Assembly (NCBI RefSeq): GCF_029784135.1
Contig: NC_073745.1
Coordinates: 105,713,365 to 105,777,364 of the forward strand
Reading direction: 5' to 3'
From: Toxorhynchites rutilus septentrionalis
Lineage: Eukaryota; Arthropoda; Insecta; Diptera; Culicidae
Length of the DNA stretch: 64,000 bases
Below the pieces are notes generated by a model, which was not told the origin of the DNA, searched no databases, and saw nothing but the letters and a program-made list of their open reading frames with translations. Each line of letters begins with the position of its first letter. The stretch's first letter is position 1. Positions 1 through 12,870 of the stretch are shown here, piece after piece. The translations under genes and the position numbers were made by a program.

Positions 1-349
1 GAAAATGAATGATTCACAATTCATTCTTGATTTGGCGGAAACAATACACAAACAGGTCATATGCCAAAGCATCCATTGCACTGAGTATTCATATTACTTA
101 TCCACCTCAATCACCTTCGGCAACGCAGAAAAACAACAACAATGCGTACTTTTGTGTGATGCAAAAATACAGGAACACTCTTAACCAGTCAACATACAAA
201 TCGATGTGGTGCGAACAGGTGCAATTGTGATGTTTGTTTGTGGTATTTACCATTCTTCCATTGTATCGAGTCATGCGGATCATATCGAATCTCTCGCTGT
301 ATTATGGAAGCTCCCGCAACTCACTCCTATCCGTCTCCAGCTGCACATA
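1..349. other. No gene seen
   Basis: AT-rich sequence. Short open frames here lack any recognisable motif, and no repeat boundary is visible before the fold-back element that starts near 350. Confidence 0.5.
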
Positions 350-1430
350 AAGCCATTCCATGCCAAACCGATAAAGTGGTTCTCAGATTTTCGTCAAAAG
401 TGGTAGTTTTGTTCTTTATCGCAAATTATGAGACCCTTATTTTTTTATTTCTTTGTAAGGGTGACCATTTCCTTTTTAGGGTGGTCCAAAAAAAACCATT
501 TTTTCGCATTTTTGCCAAAAATGACTTTGTAAAAAAAATTCATAACTTTTGAACTTCTCGACCTATTCAGATGATCGCCATATCAAATAAAAGCCTACTA
601 GCTAGTTTTACACATTTGCCATTTAATTGAATTATAATCACATACATCCAGTCTAGTCGCATAGAAATGTTGAACAAAAAATTAAAACATGTTAACTTTG
701 AAAAATCATAACTAAAAAACGAAAAATAACACCTCTCTGGTATTCGGATATAAAAATATAAAGAATATGGCGCCTTTGGTCCCTAAACGATGTAAACTAT
801 AAAAAACAAATATAATCAATAATTACAAAAACAAAATCCATTTTCATTCAGAGTGTATTATTTTTTCATACAAGACTAGCTCAATGACTTTAATTTGATA
901 TGTTTATTATCTGAACCGGTTCAGTAAATCAAAAGTTATGATTTTTTGTAGTGGAAAAATAGGGAAAAATGGGGATTTGAAAAATAATAACTCAAAAACG
1001 AAAAAAATACGCTTCCCTGTTTCGAGATATGTTGTGTGAAAAATCTTTAGCTTTCCAAAAAAAATATAAAAATCTATAGCGCCTTTGGTCCCAAGACTAT
1101 GAGAACAATAAAAAACGAATACAATCAATAATAACGAGAGCAGAATTCAAATTTTCTGCAGGTATAGTATTTTTCCAAAAAGGTGATTGGCTTTAATTTG
1201 ATATGTCGATCATCTGAATCGGTCTAGTAGTTCAAAAGTTATGAATTTAGAAAAAAGTCATTTTTGGCAAAAATGCGAAAAAATTGTTTTTTGGACCACT
1301 CTAAAATGGAAATGGTCACCCTAACAAAAAAATTAAAAAATACTGGTCTCATAATTTGTGATAAAGAACAAAACTTCCACTATTGACGAAAATCTGAGAA
1401 CCACTATATCGGTTTGGCATGGAATGGCTG
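350..1430. mobile_element. Fold-back MITE, AGCCATTCCATG family, copy 1
   Basis: The two ends are long imperfect inverted repeats. The left end reads AGCCATTCCATGCCAAACCG and the right end is its reverse complement finishing in GGAATGGCTG followed by TA. The pairing continues inward for more than 150 bp through the GGTTCTCAGATTTTCGTC and GGGTGACCATTT blocks, and the middle holds further inverted copies of a TTTGATATG..ATCTGAA block. There is no coding frame. A shorter relative with clean TA-flanked ends lies at 44530-45010, which supports a Tc1/mariner-type MITE. The left terminus (AAGCC instead of CAGCC) is slightly eroded. Confidence 0.75.
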
Positions 1431-1830
1431 TATAGTGGTGCTCAGATTATCGTGAAAATTGGTAGTTTTGCTCCTTATCACAAAATTCAAACCTGTATTT
1501 TTTATTGTTTCATTAGGGTGGCTATTTCCATTTTAGGGTGGTTCAAAAAATCAATTTTTACCCGAAATCAGAGTTTTCATTTTTTGAGTTATGAATTTTC
1601 AAAAATTCATTCAGAGATGTGATTTTTATCGTTTTTGAGTTTCGATATTTCAGAGTGAACCGATGATTCGAAAAATCAATGTTTTTCCCTAATGGTAATT
1701 ATATGGGCTGATCATATGATTTTTGTTCAGAAATAAAAACATGTTTTTGGGAAAAATGAAAATTGCTTGAATGGTCAAAGTTTTTCCATCCACAAACTTT
1801 CACTGCAATCTGATACGGTGCTGCCAATGG
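1431..1830 (+). repeat. Partial second copy of the AGCCATTCCATG family
   Basis: Directly after copy 1 the sequence restarts the internal pattern (GTGGTGCTCAGATTATCGTG, then GGTAGTTTTGCTCCTTATC, then TAGGGTGGCTATTTCCATTT). This indicates a truncated, diverged copy in direct orientation. The right limit is approximate. Confidence 0.5.
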
Positions 1831-2329
1831 CCACCGGGTTGGCATAAAATTCCTCTATTCTATTGCAAAATTTAGTGATCAAAAAGCATCACTTTTCGGA
1901 TCGTCGAATTCTTGAAAGCAAACGAAAGCCAAATCGAATTCAATACCATCGTCTTTCATTACAAACAAACAAAAATTAACAAACTGTTTTTTTTCGAATA
2001 AGCATCAGGTTTCCCGGAATTCCCCTGAATGTTTTTTCATTATATAACATTTGTATATAAAGTTCAACACTTTCCTTGATATTGTGCCAAAAAGTGGTGT
2101 TTTTCCAGCCATCTGAAATTAAGCAGGCACACACACACGAAGAGGAATAAAACTTTATGAAAGCTATAAAACTACAAACTATTTCAGATTGTAGCAAAGC
2201 GCGAATACACTCAGTGGGGCACTGAAACAAACGAACCAACGTTGCTCTCACGCTTTTTTACCCTCATCTGCCACAACCCTTTCGTGTTAATAAAATGAAT
2301 GGTTAGTAGCTCATGAGAGAAAACTGCGG

Positions 2330-3010
2330 TTGATATCGATTATAGCTTCCACGGGGCGAGGTTCCTCCCGCAGGAAGAGGTAAGACGCGCGGGGGGAGGC
2401 GGAGGCGCTGTTGTTTGCGCTGTATGTGTACACTCGAGCGTAAACGATGTTACTATTACCACTTATTGGGGTGGTGGCTGGGGGGAGGAGAGTAACGAAC
2501 GAACGAGAGAGTGAGGAAGAAAAACACCCCGGAGAGGTGTGTTTTCAGATTCCTAATTAAAGGAAAACGTTTTACGAGCTAATGGCGCAAATTGACTGGA
2601 GCCAACAGTCGACAGTCGAGTTTATTTTTCCTCTTCCAGCAGCAGCAGCTACCCTTAGCTCTGGGGCAGCTACTAATCCCGCACTTAAACGGTTGTGGTG
2701 GGACAGAGGCGGTGTTTGATATAATTATGATTCAATTAGACGACGGACGAAGGGGGCTATTTAATTTTCCTACTGCTGCCCTGTTGACATTATGTAATGT
2801 GTGGGAGGCGCAGCTGTTTTTTCTGTACTGTTCTTCCTCTTCTCTGGAACGCGATCTGCAAGGTAACAGCGTGAAACCAACCATTACAGCGATGTACCAA
2901 GTGTGCTCCAGGTGCTGCGGCTATTATCTCCTGGCGCCATGACGCGATGTGCGTAAATATGTACACTTTTATGGTTTGGTCGGATGGATGGCTAGGAGAG
3001 ACAGAGTGAA
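2330..3010. other. GC-richer single-copy block, no gene recognised
   Basis: This stretch is clearly less AT-rich than its surroundings (purine-rich GGGGGGAGGCGGAGGCG near 2395 and GGGGTGGTGGCTGGGGGGAGG near 2470) and matches no repeat elsewhere in the window. It could be regulatory or untranslated sequence of a gene outside the window. The 116-aa open frame at 2592-2942 has no domain and I do not call it. Confidence 0.3.
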
Positions 3011-3239
3011 TGCCCTTCTATGATTGTGGAGGTTGAGCTAATTCCCGAAAGCAATTGCAACGAAGCATTACTACGTTATCGCGTTTTAGATTGTGATAGT
3101 TATAGTAGTGGTGGAGATTGGAAGATTTTCACAAGGTTAAAACTAAAGCCTGAAATTATTTTGTTTTATCGGGATGATGAACTAGTTAGTATCGAAATGT
3201 CGAGAAATACTTCTATAATAGTTCACTGTAATGCATAGC

Positions 3240-3507
3240 ATAAAATGTATGCATAAAAAAGTTAGAAGGTTGTGTCATACGAATGAAACACAAATTTCTG
3301 AATAACTCGAGAACTAATCAAACAAATTGAATAATGACGAGCTTTGGTAGAAGTACTAGGAATTTTATAGTAAACGGGTAATTTTAAAGAGTCGATTAGA
3401 AGATCAATCAATGAACAGCTTAGTAAGAAAACGTGAATGTTCGAAAGTATTGATAACAAAAAATAAATTTTGAACGGGACGAGGTTTGCCGGGTCGACTA
3501 GTTATAT
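3240..3507 (-). repeat. TAGCTGACCCGGC-family repeat, copy on minus strand
   Basis: Read on the minus strand it begins ACTAGTCGACCCGGCAAACC, close to the head of the copies at 20250 and 45017. It continues with TTTTGTTATCAATAC and the TTGATTAGTTCTCGAGTTAT / CAGAAATTTGTGTTTCATT blocks that recur at 20330-20740 and 61793-62560. It is flanked by TATATA. The class of this element is not clear to me. Confidence 0.6.
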
Positions 3508-5485
3508 ATATTTAAAACATACTATTGAATATTTGTGAAAAGTCAAACATAACGAAAATTTCACATTCTAATTGCTCCAACCATTGCTCCTCGTGCACAA
3601 TGTGAATATATCAATGTCATTGAGTAAACAATAGTTGCTAATTATTGTGCATTTTTTATTCAAGGGAAAAGGACCAGCTTAAAAAATATCACCTCTACTT
3701 CGGCATATCGTAAGTTTATAATTCGCTATCGTGCTGGAAGGACGAGCAAACATTGCAAACTTGCTTGCTTAAAAATACATTTTCAAATATGCACAAAGCA
3801 TGCTCAGTGCAGAGTTCCCACAGGAGAAAAATGGAAATGAGAGGTGAAATATTTACACATCTATCGCACCAAGTACCAGGTCTGAAAGAAATTTTACTTA
3901 CACTCTAGTCTCACATCAACTAGCGAACAGCCAATAGCAAACTATGGGTGGGTTATACCTATGATATAACCAAAAGCTTGTCGTTGGACTACCGTTGGCT
4001 TAGTAATCATTTGTATGTGTTGATTAATATATTGATTAAACTAGTGATTGAATAAAAGAATTTTTCGAACTTTAGGACAATACATGCATTGTGATTTGTG
4101 GTTGTAGTATATTACATTCTTCGTCTCAAGTAAATCTAATGACCAAGTCTATCCTTTTACGTATGGCATGATATCTGGTCATTTCATTCATTTAATTCTT
4201 TCACGCCCAAGAGAAATAGTTTTCCCTTCTACAAAAATCGTTATCGATTGTTCAATTATTATTGAATCGATTTTTTTTTACTGAAAGTCAAAAGAAAACA
4301 TATGTCCAAGGCAGCAAATGTGTTTCTGAACGAATAAAAAAAGTCAAACATGGTCCGGTCTGACTTAACACCGACCACATAATAAATGAGTTATGTGCAA
4401 TGTCAACATGTGCTTTACAAGCTAAACAAATTGTTTCGTAGAATACCACAACTAATTATTTATCTTACTTTTCTGATAATTTTTATTATGTTTTTTGTAT
4501 TACAAAGCAATACATAAAATACCGATATAATAAACCTAACTCTTCGTTTATTTACTTTTATGGTCCATAGGGAAAAATATTTCCCATGAAATTATAGGAA
4601 ACCTATACACCCTGCTATGTTTTCCAGGTGATATTCTCTTACTTTACACCCATAATAGCTAAAATATTGTGTTGTATTTTCATATTTAGTCTTGGACCTG
4701 AAAGGGTTAATGTGGACTTCTAAAATATGTGAACGGATGGATTGTCAAACGATCAGTTTTTTTTTACATTTCCCTCTGAAGTTATTGCAACTCCCGAGTG
4801 TAAGAACGTACTCTAACCGTAAATTTGCTTGATTTGATGAACTTCAGACACTCAGTTATACCCAGCAGCACCCGCTTATATACAGATTTGTGTGATTTCA
4901 ATAGCCTGTTTTTCGAAGCAATGATAAGCTATTGAAACAAGTTTTAGACATTTTATCTTTCGAATGAAGTGATTATCATACCACTTCATTCAGCCTGCGA
5001 AAAGATATTAACGTTCAAAACCTTACACTCCAAATGTAACGCACTTGTTTTCGAAACTTCGAACTTGCACCCCGGTACAGAAATGAAAGACGCAGTTCTA
5101 CGTTAAAAAAGGCTGCAGCCGAGATTTCACTGAACGGCAAGTCGCACCAAACCGTTGGTTGTCGGATGGTATATGAAACTTTTGAACACGTCAATTAGTG
5201 ATTGGATTATCGCAACGTGTTCATTCCACTGAATCTGTTTAGCGTGCGTAAAGGCCGCAAATTACATGTAACTTAAAAGTTTCCTCGTTGAATCGCGGCT
5301 TGAAGGATTACATCAAAATTATTTCTTTTTTAGGGCTTCATGTGCGTTCGTGGACTCGCGATATGCAATCGACTAATACTCATCTGAGATTAGTTCACTG
5401 AGTAAAATGATTCTACTGGAGAATTAATTTTGTTCCACTCTATAATAACATCCATATTGTGAAGCAAGCGAATTGAAACAATTTC
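3508..5485. other. No gene seen; AT-rich, decayed repeat fragments
   Basis: No open frame above 60 aa carries a motif. Near 5085-5110 a GCAGTTCTACGTTAAAAAAG stretch, and near 5486-5540 a CTACATCAACAATGCGGTCG stretch, resemble ends of the CTACGTC family. An old copy of that family probably fills part of 4840-5540. Confidence 0.35.
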
Positions 5486-6450
5486 ATAGTCCTACATCAA
5501 CAATGCGGTCGTGTTTCCTTATATTGTATTGGTGTATTCTACGCTGAGAAAGGGATCGAAATTTACCCATTGATTTTTTGACGTAGAACTACGTCTTTCA
5601 GTAAGGGTGCCAAATCAGAGAACAGGTCACGTTTTTTATGAAATAAAGTCAACGTTAATAACTATTTTCACTGTGAACGAATTCTCATGATTTGCATACC
5701 AATCGAATCGAAAATTCTCTAAGATTTGTTTGATATGCTAAACATTACAATTCGCTAATCTCTAAACGGTTTAAATTCATGAAAACTTCCTTTTTTTCCA
5801 TACATTTGTTCTGCCGAATTGTGTGCTAACCCTACCCGTATTTCGAATGCTTATAACTCGAACATTCCTTAACAGATCGGAAAGATGTTTGCATTAATTG
5901 ATAGGACATATTTCTACGCGTCTATCACAATTAATAAAATATTATTCTATATAGTATTTTTTCCCACTGAGCTGTGTTTCCCTAACACGGACTTCAAAAT
6001 TAATGTGCCTGGGGGAATCCGCTTTGCAAATACATGCAAGTCGGGGGTATTTTTTGGTGTTGAGTACTTTTATCCCCGCTTGTCGTTGTACAGACCAGAA
6101 TATGTTTCCCTAAAACGTATTTTTAAACTGAGAAGCCTGAGAAAATCGTCATTTCAGACACTAGAGGCGAATGAACTTTCGCGGTACGAAAACTACGTAA
6201 CTACGTAATCAGATGTGCAATAATTTCAGAGGGAAATATAAAATACAATGATCGTTTAACAATTCTTCCCTTCACATATTTTGGTAGTCCTAGGCATCAT
6301 ATCAAACGTAAAAGGACGTTCATCAAATTTATTTGTAAAGAGAAACATAATCTGTTACAAAAATTTCGATACATTCTAAAATAATATTCGAAGTGGCAAA
6401 CTACATCGAAAATATGCGGTCGTGTCCTAGATACAACCCAATACATTTTT
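5486..6450 (+). mobile_element. CTACGTC-ended repeat family, copy A
   Basis: A right-end motif of one copy (ACATCAACAATGCGGTCGTG, 5496-5515) is followed about 50 bp later by a left-end motif (TTTGACGTAGAACTACGTC, near 5576). The sequence then runs to another right-end motif (ATGCGGTCGTGTCCTAGATA, near 6416). The interior (GAACAGGTCACGTTTTTTAT, TATTTTCACTGTGAACGAAT) is collinear with copy B at 27168-28165. No transposase frame is present. The class is unknown, and a non-autonomous DNA transposon is my best guess. Confidence 0.6.
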
Positions 6451-6805
6451 TTAAGCTATTGATTATATTCAATTCAGGATTTTCATTCGCGATATTTCAG
6501 TATTTAAAATTATATTATTAAGTGAGAATGTGACGATGAATCGATTGTTCGTTTGTATTCAAGAAATTCATCATATCGATTGACAATCAATATTCGATTA
6601 GTTGATGAGATTTGATAAAACACTTGTATTGATACATCAGACATCACAAGTCATTTAGAGTAGAGTGTTATTTGAGGTAAAAAGATCGAAAGTCGTCAAA
6701 CGATTCAAAAGATAAAAATGTCTAAAAAATGATATTTCCGACGAAAAACATGCATAATGGTTTTTTTCTATTCTACAAGTGGAGAAATATACATATGTGG
6801 AAATT

Positions 6806-7020
6806 TTATTTTGATTTAGGACTACGTCTTCCAGTAAGGTTCCGAATCAGTAAACAAGACACGATTTTTTCGAATAGTTTTTACAATAAAAATTGTTTTT
6901 ACCGCGAAAGAATTTAGTTTGTTTGTAGTATATCTATCGGAATTCTATAAAATTTGATTGATGCGCTTTAGATTACAATGTTCTGCCCATTTGTTAGCTT
7001 ACCTACCCATACCGTCAATA
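6806..7020 (+). repeat. Truncated left end of the CTACGTC family
   Basis: Contains GGACTACGTCTTCCAGTAAG and then AATCAGTAAACAAGACACGA, matching the beginning of copies A and B. No right end follows. From 7020 to 7722 I see no gene or repeat boundary. Confidence 0.5.
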
Positions 7021-7726
7021 ACAGGCAACCAATATGTCGGCGAGAGACTATTTTCAATGTAGCACTGCGAATTATTCGTGCTAGATTGATCGCTTAAAAT
7101 GCATATCCAAAGCACAGCAACATTTGAACGAACACTGTAGAAAACAAAAATATTGTAATTCAAACTCTGCCCGATGACAACTTAGGACCACAGGCTGGAG
7201 TGTAGCGAGCAGTCAACATCAAATCGCGACACAATTTTGTTCACAAGTCAGAACTCGATGAAATAATACAAAGCATTTGTTTTCACGCCGTCAGGTGCAG
7301 AGCGCTTGAGTTTTTACATCAAACGCACACATTGTTGTTGTTTTTATGTAGATTTAAATGGTTACCATGATATTTTGTTTATTAGAAATTTGGGAAAATT
7401 GTGGCGATGAAACAAATAATCGCCTGAGACCGTGTGTATATCAACTGGAAAAATAACACCGCGGTAGCTGTTATAAGAACATTAATACGAAGAATATCAT
7501 TTCGGATACTTGATTAGTACATCGTCAGCTTCTGTGTTACTCTCATGAATCATTCGATCAATAATTTTCAACTGATTCTGCAAAACCACGCAAACCATCG
7601 ACTCTTTTCAGGGTCACCAAAACTTTGCACAACAATTTTTGTTTGGTGATGGTAAGAACATAATTTTCTAACTTATCATGAAATGGCAAACTTTTCATTC
7701 AATTAGTCAAAAATCAGATTCGTTAA

Positions 7727-8146
7727 CACTTTGACGGCCATGAGTGCCGTACTGCACTCAAAAGTTATTCCGCTGGGGCCATGAGTGCAGCACTGCACAC
7801 ACGAAATCTTCCAAAGTCTCAAACGTATGCGCTACAGCACACGTTTTACGTTAAAACAAATTTGTTTTTCGTTTTCTACTGGCCTCAATACATAGTAGGA
7901 CACATCGATCTCATAGTTTGGCATCACTGCTTGTATTATTCTACCAATTACAATTTATCACTGCCCGAAATGCTCCGAAAAGTTTTTATGACTGGATTGT
8001 TTGGTTTGGTTTTTACCCTTATATGGCAGATGGGGATGAAATTTTGTGCTAGATGGGTTCCTGGCACCATCTAGTATAAGAATGAACCATTGGACAATCT
8101 AGGTTTTTACGAACTTTTTGGCCAAAACACCATGGCCGTCAAAGTG
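7727..8146. mobile_element. TTAA-flanked MITE (piggyBac-like)
   Basis: A 420-bp segment is bounded by TTAA on both sides (7723-7726 and 8147-8150). It has perfect 16-bp terminal inverted repeats, CACTTTGACGGCCATG at the left and CATGGCCGTCAAAGTG at the right. A second GGCCATGAGTGC block lies just inside the left end. The TTAA target duplication is the hallmark of the piggyBac superfamily, and no transposase is encoded, so this is a non-autonomous derivative. The 97-aa frame at 7781-8074 is internal to the element and is not a gene. Confidence 0.85.
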
Positions 8147-8369
8147 TTAAAACGATTATATTCAATGCAATACTGAGAACAAGGAATTTTTCACAATACA
8201 ACAAATAAATGCAAGGATATCCAAAGGTCCCCTGATAAAATTCCGGATATTTTCGTACTGGTACTAAACTTTTGGTTTCGTTTCAAAAATTGGAAACAAT
8301 ACTAGGGATAAAAGGATTTTCTGTCGCCATTTAGAAAGGATAAAAAGACTTTCTGTCGTCATTAAGGTG

Positions 8370-9510
8370 GCAGTTAGCCACCTACCCATTCACGAATTTC
8401 GCTAACAAAACCCCAGATGAGTGGTGTCAAAATTGAAAAAGCACTGCCGGAACAATATGTATGAGGAGCGCGGCGCAATTTACACTTTGATCTATGGCCA
8501 CCGGTTAGCCGCCAATGACAGACAGCAGTGCATTGGTGTTGAGGGGTAGTATCAGCATCGTCGGAATAATACCCGCGTGAAGTGTTTTGCATAGCAAATG
8601 AAGTAAAAAGTTGCAAGGCAAGCAAAGCAAATTGAATATGAACACCGCGCTGCCGAAGGCAGTGAACGAAAATAAACATCGCCCGTGCACAAAATAGCTG
8701 TTATCTCTTCGTTGAACTGTGGTGGCACACTCGCAACAAACAGGCTTCCTTCCTACTCGCCGCGCTGTCAGTTTTTAGGTCAATAACAAACAAGACAAGG
8801 CGTCATTCGGTCTGGGAGTAACCGAACGAACGAACGAGGTCGGGTGTTAGTAGTAGAGATTTGCCGCTGATCCGTAAATCTTTTTTTTCAATTAGCTATA
8901 TTTGCTCGAACGTTTGCTCACAATTTATGCCCCCGAAAGCAATAATCCGTTTCTACCAATCCGTCACATAACCACACAGACTGACAGTAAACGGTCCAAT
9001 ATGCTACCCATTAGGAAAAACAACCCGCGCGCTATCGGTCGCTGTTTATCGTGCACATTTTTCCCCACCGTATGATAATCAGAAACATTTCCGTGATGGA
9101 ATTTTATTGCAAACACATGTTTTTCTTTCGCTCTCAGTCGCCGTCAGAGCGGTTGTTGATGTTACCCGATTGCCAAAAGCTCAGCGCACCATACGCACAC
9201 ACGCGCATACCTTTGCAAATACCAAGCAAGAAGAAAAACAAAAATGCAAATACCAATCCAACGACGGACAGATTTGAGGCGTGTGATAAGCCGCGATTTG
9301 ATGTTTCTGTCTCTGACGGGGATCACCGGATAGAAAGTGAGAGGAAGTGATGTGCAATCGCGTCAACCGCTGACAGTTGGGGAGATTGACTGATTGGCTG
9401 AGGGGTCAGAGAGTCAGAATAGACAGAGGTTGCGGTTGACGTTTGCCTGCGAGCCATTTCACTCCATCGTGGGTTCACTGTGTTGGTAATCGAGAGGTGA
9501 CACAAGAGGT
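8370..9510. other. GC-richer single-copy block, promoter-like in character
   Basis: Composition changes sharply from the AT-rich flanks, and nothing here recurs in the window. It includes GAACGAACGAACGAGGTCGG near 8825 and several overlapping short frames on both strands, none with a domain. It may be the 5' end or regulatory DNA of a gene extending out of the window. No exon can be proven. Confidence 0.25.
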
Positions 9511-10180
9511 TCCACGCAGAATTAGATGAATTGTCTCTCAGGTTTGTTTTGAAAGTACACCACTTTTGTCTTACATTTCGCCATACTGATGGTTAACAGA
9601 ATCAACGATTAGAGATAAGCCTATCGCAACACCCGCCTCTCTCTCCTTCAAAATACGTATGGGTATTGTCATTTATCACCATGTCTATTTATAGGTTCAC
9701 AAAATTGGGTCTAATTTGTGTGGATTTTTTTTTTGTGATATCAACGCTGTCCAACCAATCCAGCTTCAAAAGTTTTTTTTGCAATACATTTAGCTTTCAT
9801 GATTCATCACCATACTTTGTGCAATGCTGGCATTGCATGAGGAAACAAATTTCGATGTATGGTCAGCTTGTGTATTGTTCCCGTGAGGATAAGTATGAAT
9901 TATGAATCAACTACTTTTTCAGATTCTACGGAACCACACTAACCATCGGCCCTTTTCAGGGCCACTAAAACATTCTACTGAAGGGTTGATTCCAAAATTT
10001 CGAGACATCCTGAAATAATATCCGAACATATGAACAAGCGACTCAAATAAAATGATTTCGTAGCCCTACGTCAACAATTCGGTTGTGTGCTGGACACATC
10101 TCCCTATTTTTGTATATTCCTTTATAATTTCGAGATTGTTGAGTAAATTCAAGTATAGGCTGTTTATTTGAGAAAAAAAG

Positions 10181-11130
10181 CCACAGGAGGGTTATGTCCG
10201 AGACACCACCGCATAGTTCACGTAGGATTCCGTGTCTGCACTTAATTTTTAGCCCTTTGTTGCGTTATCCGCGATTTTCGTAATCCGCGGTAAGCTAGCC
10301 CTAGACTAGACTATTCCGCAGATAATCGGGGTTCTACTGTATAGAGAAAATATATTTGAAATGGAAAAGGTAATTTTCTTTTATAATTTTTATTTTCTGA
10401 GTGTTTATTCAACCCAATGCGAATTTTAATTGGACTAATGGGAAACACATGGGAAATCATTTTATCGAATATTTGTTCACTTTTCCAATTTTTCTCGCCG
10501 TATGAACATCTCTTGGGTGAAAATGAACATAACAAAACAGACAGATGCTAGATTTTTCACAATACACTATCGGTCATTGATATGAAATTTGACGAAGCAA
10601 CCATTATTAAAGTTCCAAATTTAAATTTTATTTGCTAGAATTAATCGTGTCACACACCTTACTTGCAATATAAAAATGCTTGCGACTTGCATATATTTGC
10701 AATGTCTATTTCCCCCGGGCACCTTGGTTCCGATGTCTCTGTTAGGGAACACATTTCGGTAAGAACAAAAGCTCCCCATACTTTTATGTATTTGCATTGT
10801 CGATTTCCCCCGGGCACCTTGGTTTTGATGCCTCTGTTAGGGAACAGATGTCTTTGTTAGGGAACATATTTCGGTGGCACAAAAGCTTCCCCTACTTTCA
10901 TGTATCTTCTATGCCGATTTCCCCCAAGCAGCTTGGTTTAGATGTCTCTGTTAGGGAACCGCCACATGTGTCGTCAATTTTGACCAATCAGAAGTGGGGA
11001 TTTCCGTTAGGACAGGGGTTGAGATTTTTCAATTGTTCGACGTTAGTTAGAACAATTTTCACGATTTGCTCGATTTTCGATTTTCAATTTGTACCTCAAT
11101 ACGTTCTCCAAAGACGTAATCCTACGTCAA
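10181..11130 (-). mobile_element. CTACGTC-ended repeat family, copy D (inverted)
   Basis: The left edge (CCACAGGAGGGTTATGTCCG, then TTCACGTAGGATTCCGTGTC) is the reverse complement of the right end of copy C at 34896-36011. The right edge (GACGTAATCCTACGTCAAAA, near 11113) is the reverse complement of the left end of copy C. Between them are three diverged repeats of a GGCACCTTGGTT..GTCTCTGTTAGGGAAC block, which explains the short frames seen here. A pogo-type MITE fragment is nested near the left edge. Confidence 0.65.
10240..10340. mobile_element. Fragment of a pogo-type MITE (CAGTAGAACCCCGATTATC family)
   Basis: TTATCCGCGATTTTCGTAAT through GATAATCGGGGTTCTACTGT matches the right half of the complete copy at 37036-37372. 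The left half is absent or eroded. Confidence 0.65.
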
Positions 11131-11707
11131 AATCCGTAAATTCGCTAAATTCATTTTCTTTAACAATATTGGCACCGAATCACAACATTTGGAAGCGACC
11201 GATGTTTTTATGCGCATTCCTCAAAGAAAGTCTTGATTCTGATAAGTAATTGTGAAACAAAGGGAGCAATGGTTCTGGTGGTTCGTACCAACGGTGGCAA
11301 TTTGATTTTGCCATCTGCCCAACACAGTTCTTGTTATTTCTGAATGAAGCTTTTGCGCATTGAAATACTGTTATAGTACATCCATGGCCGCCCAAACAAT
11401 ACATGCCCAATATCATAGAATCCAATATGTCTTCCTTGAAGTGATGTTATTTGAGTTGCAAGTGCACAAACAATCGACGAAACGTCGATTTTCGGTAAGC
11501 CTTGATAAGCTGGATTTCTCACTTCATTCCTCGAACACGGAAAATTTGAATAATGTCTTTTGGCGTAGGATTACTATTAACAGGAATATATGAGTGTGAA
11601 ATCAAAATCTAAATACTAAACATATAGAATTCTATATATTCTTCTATAGATTCAGAAATGCTCTGGTTTAAAGCATTCGAAATTTTTTATTTTTTCCTTT
11701 CTTCTTC

Positions 11708-12601
11708 TACACTGCGTTTCACAACTATAGAAGTCGGTTGTATTGAAGTATATAGTGTAGGATATAATAACTATCTTCATTAAAAAGACTGGCCATTTGA
11801 ACTTTATTTTTGTGTTCAGGCGCGAAACATTAAAAAAAACTGAAATTCCAGTTTTTCATAACTATAGAACCAGATGGAAAAACTCTCACTCCTTTACAAA
11901 ATTAACTTCAATTTCACATGAATTACAATAAGTTTCTAATTCATGGGTCATCTTTAGCTCTCAATCAGTTCAAATAACTTATTCGGGGTGGTTTTGGCCA
12001 AGCTGCGCCTTGTTGTAGTGTGTATCTCGTTCTACGCAGAGGATACTGCTCGTTTAAGCTCTTCAAATCACTCATACTGCTTGTAAGCTGCATCTACTAT
12101 TCGTACGATCACTCCTCATAAGTTCTTAATAGGGGTTTGATCTGGTAAACAAGCTGACCAGGCCAGAATCTGAAGCCCCTATTCATTAAATCATGCCATG
12201 ACTTTCCGGATTTTATGAATTGATGCCAAATTACCCGAACGAGTAGTATCCTCTGCGTGGAACGAGATACTTGGTCAAAACCACCCCGAATGAGTTATAT
12301 GAACTGATTGAGAACTAAAGATGACTTATGAATTAGAAACTTATGGTAATTCATGTGAAATTGACGTTAATTTTGTAAAGGAGATAGAGTATTTCCATCA
12401 GGTTCTATAGTTATGAAACACTGGTATTTCTGTGTTTTGAATGTTTCGCGCCTGAACACAGTAATAAAGCTCAAATGGCCAGTCTTTTAAATGAAAGTAG
12501 TTGTTATATCCTACACTATATACATCAATTCGACCGACTTATTGCATATCTCTGGAAACTCAGAAAAAATGAGTGGTTCTATAATTGTGAAATGCAGTGT
12601 A
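11708..12601. mobile_element. TA-flanked Tc1-type fold-back element
   Basis: TA dinucleotides (11708-11709 and 12600-12601) bound an element whose ends are CACTGCGTTTCACAACTATA and its imperfect reverse complement (CTATAATTGTGAAATGCAGTG). The arms pair over about 350 bp each, including GGCCATTTGAAC / CAAATGGCC and CGGGGTGGTTTTGGCCAA / TTGGTCAAAACCACCCCG. The roughly 200-bp centre carries a decayed Tc1 transposase tail on the minus strand (separate entry). The element therefore probably arose by inverted duplication of a Tc1-like end. Confidence 0.85.
12050..12190 (-). pseudogene. Tc1-like transposase C-terminal relic
   Basis: Minus-strand reading gives LAWSACLPDQTPIKNL, a stop, then GVIVRIVDAAYKQYE. 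This is recognisable as the Tc1 family motif around the third catalytic residue (W-P-A-x-S-P-D-L-N-P-I-E-N-L-W) and the following R-Q-Y helix. The catalytic glutamate position reads lysine, and a stop replaces the tryptophan. It is a dead remnant inside the fold-back element. Confidence 0.7.
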
Positions 12602-12639
12602 TAGATTAAGAAATGCTCTCGAGCAATATCTAAACGCAC

Positions 12640-12870
12640 TAAATCACACGTTTTGATTGACCCGATTTGTGCGCATCAAATTGTACTGACCAAAAGGAAC
12701 AACCAGAGTAACAGCGGGATACGGTTTCCGCTGGAAAAATCGGCAATGAATGTACATGCAAGCTGCGGGTACTTTCGTACTAGCTAGCATTTGTGCAGAC
12801 CGAAATGTATTTCCCCAACACGGACTACAAGACCGAGGAGCCTGTGGAAATCATCATTGTACACACAAAA
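12640..12870. repeat. Diverged internal fragment of the CTACGTC family
   Basis: GTATTTCCCCAACACGGACTAC and the GCAAGCTGCGGGTACTTTCG block resemble interior parts of copies A, B and the stretch at 16890-17495. No ends are preserved. From 12870 to about 13355 nothing further is recognised. Confidence 0.35.

Noticed and set aside
2592..2942. 116-aa frame
   Set aside because: Lies in a GC-richer block with few stops, with no motif and no splice context.
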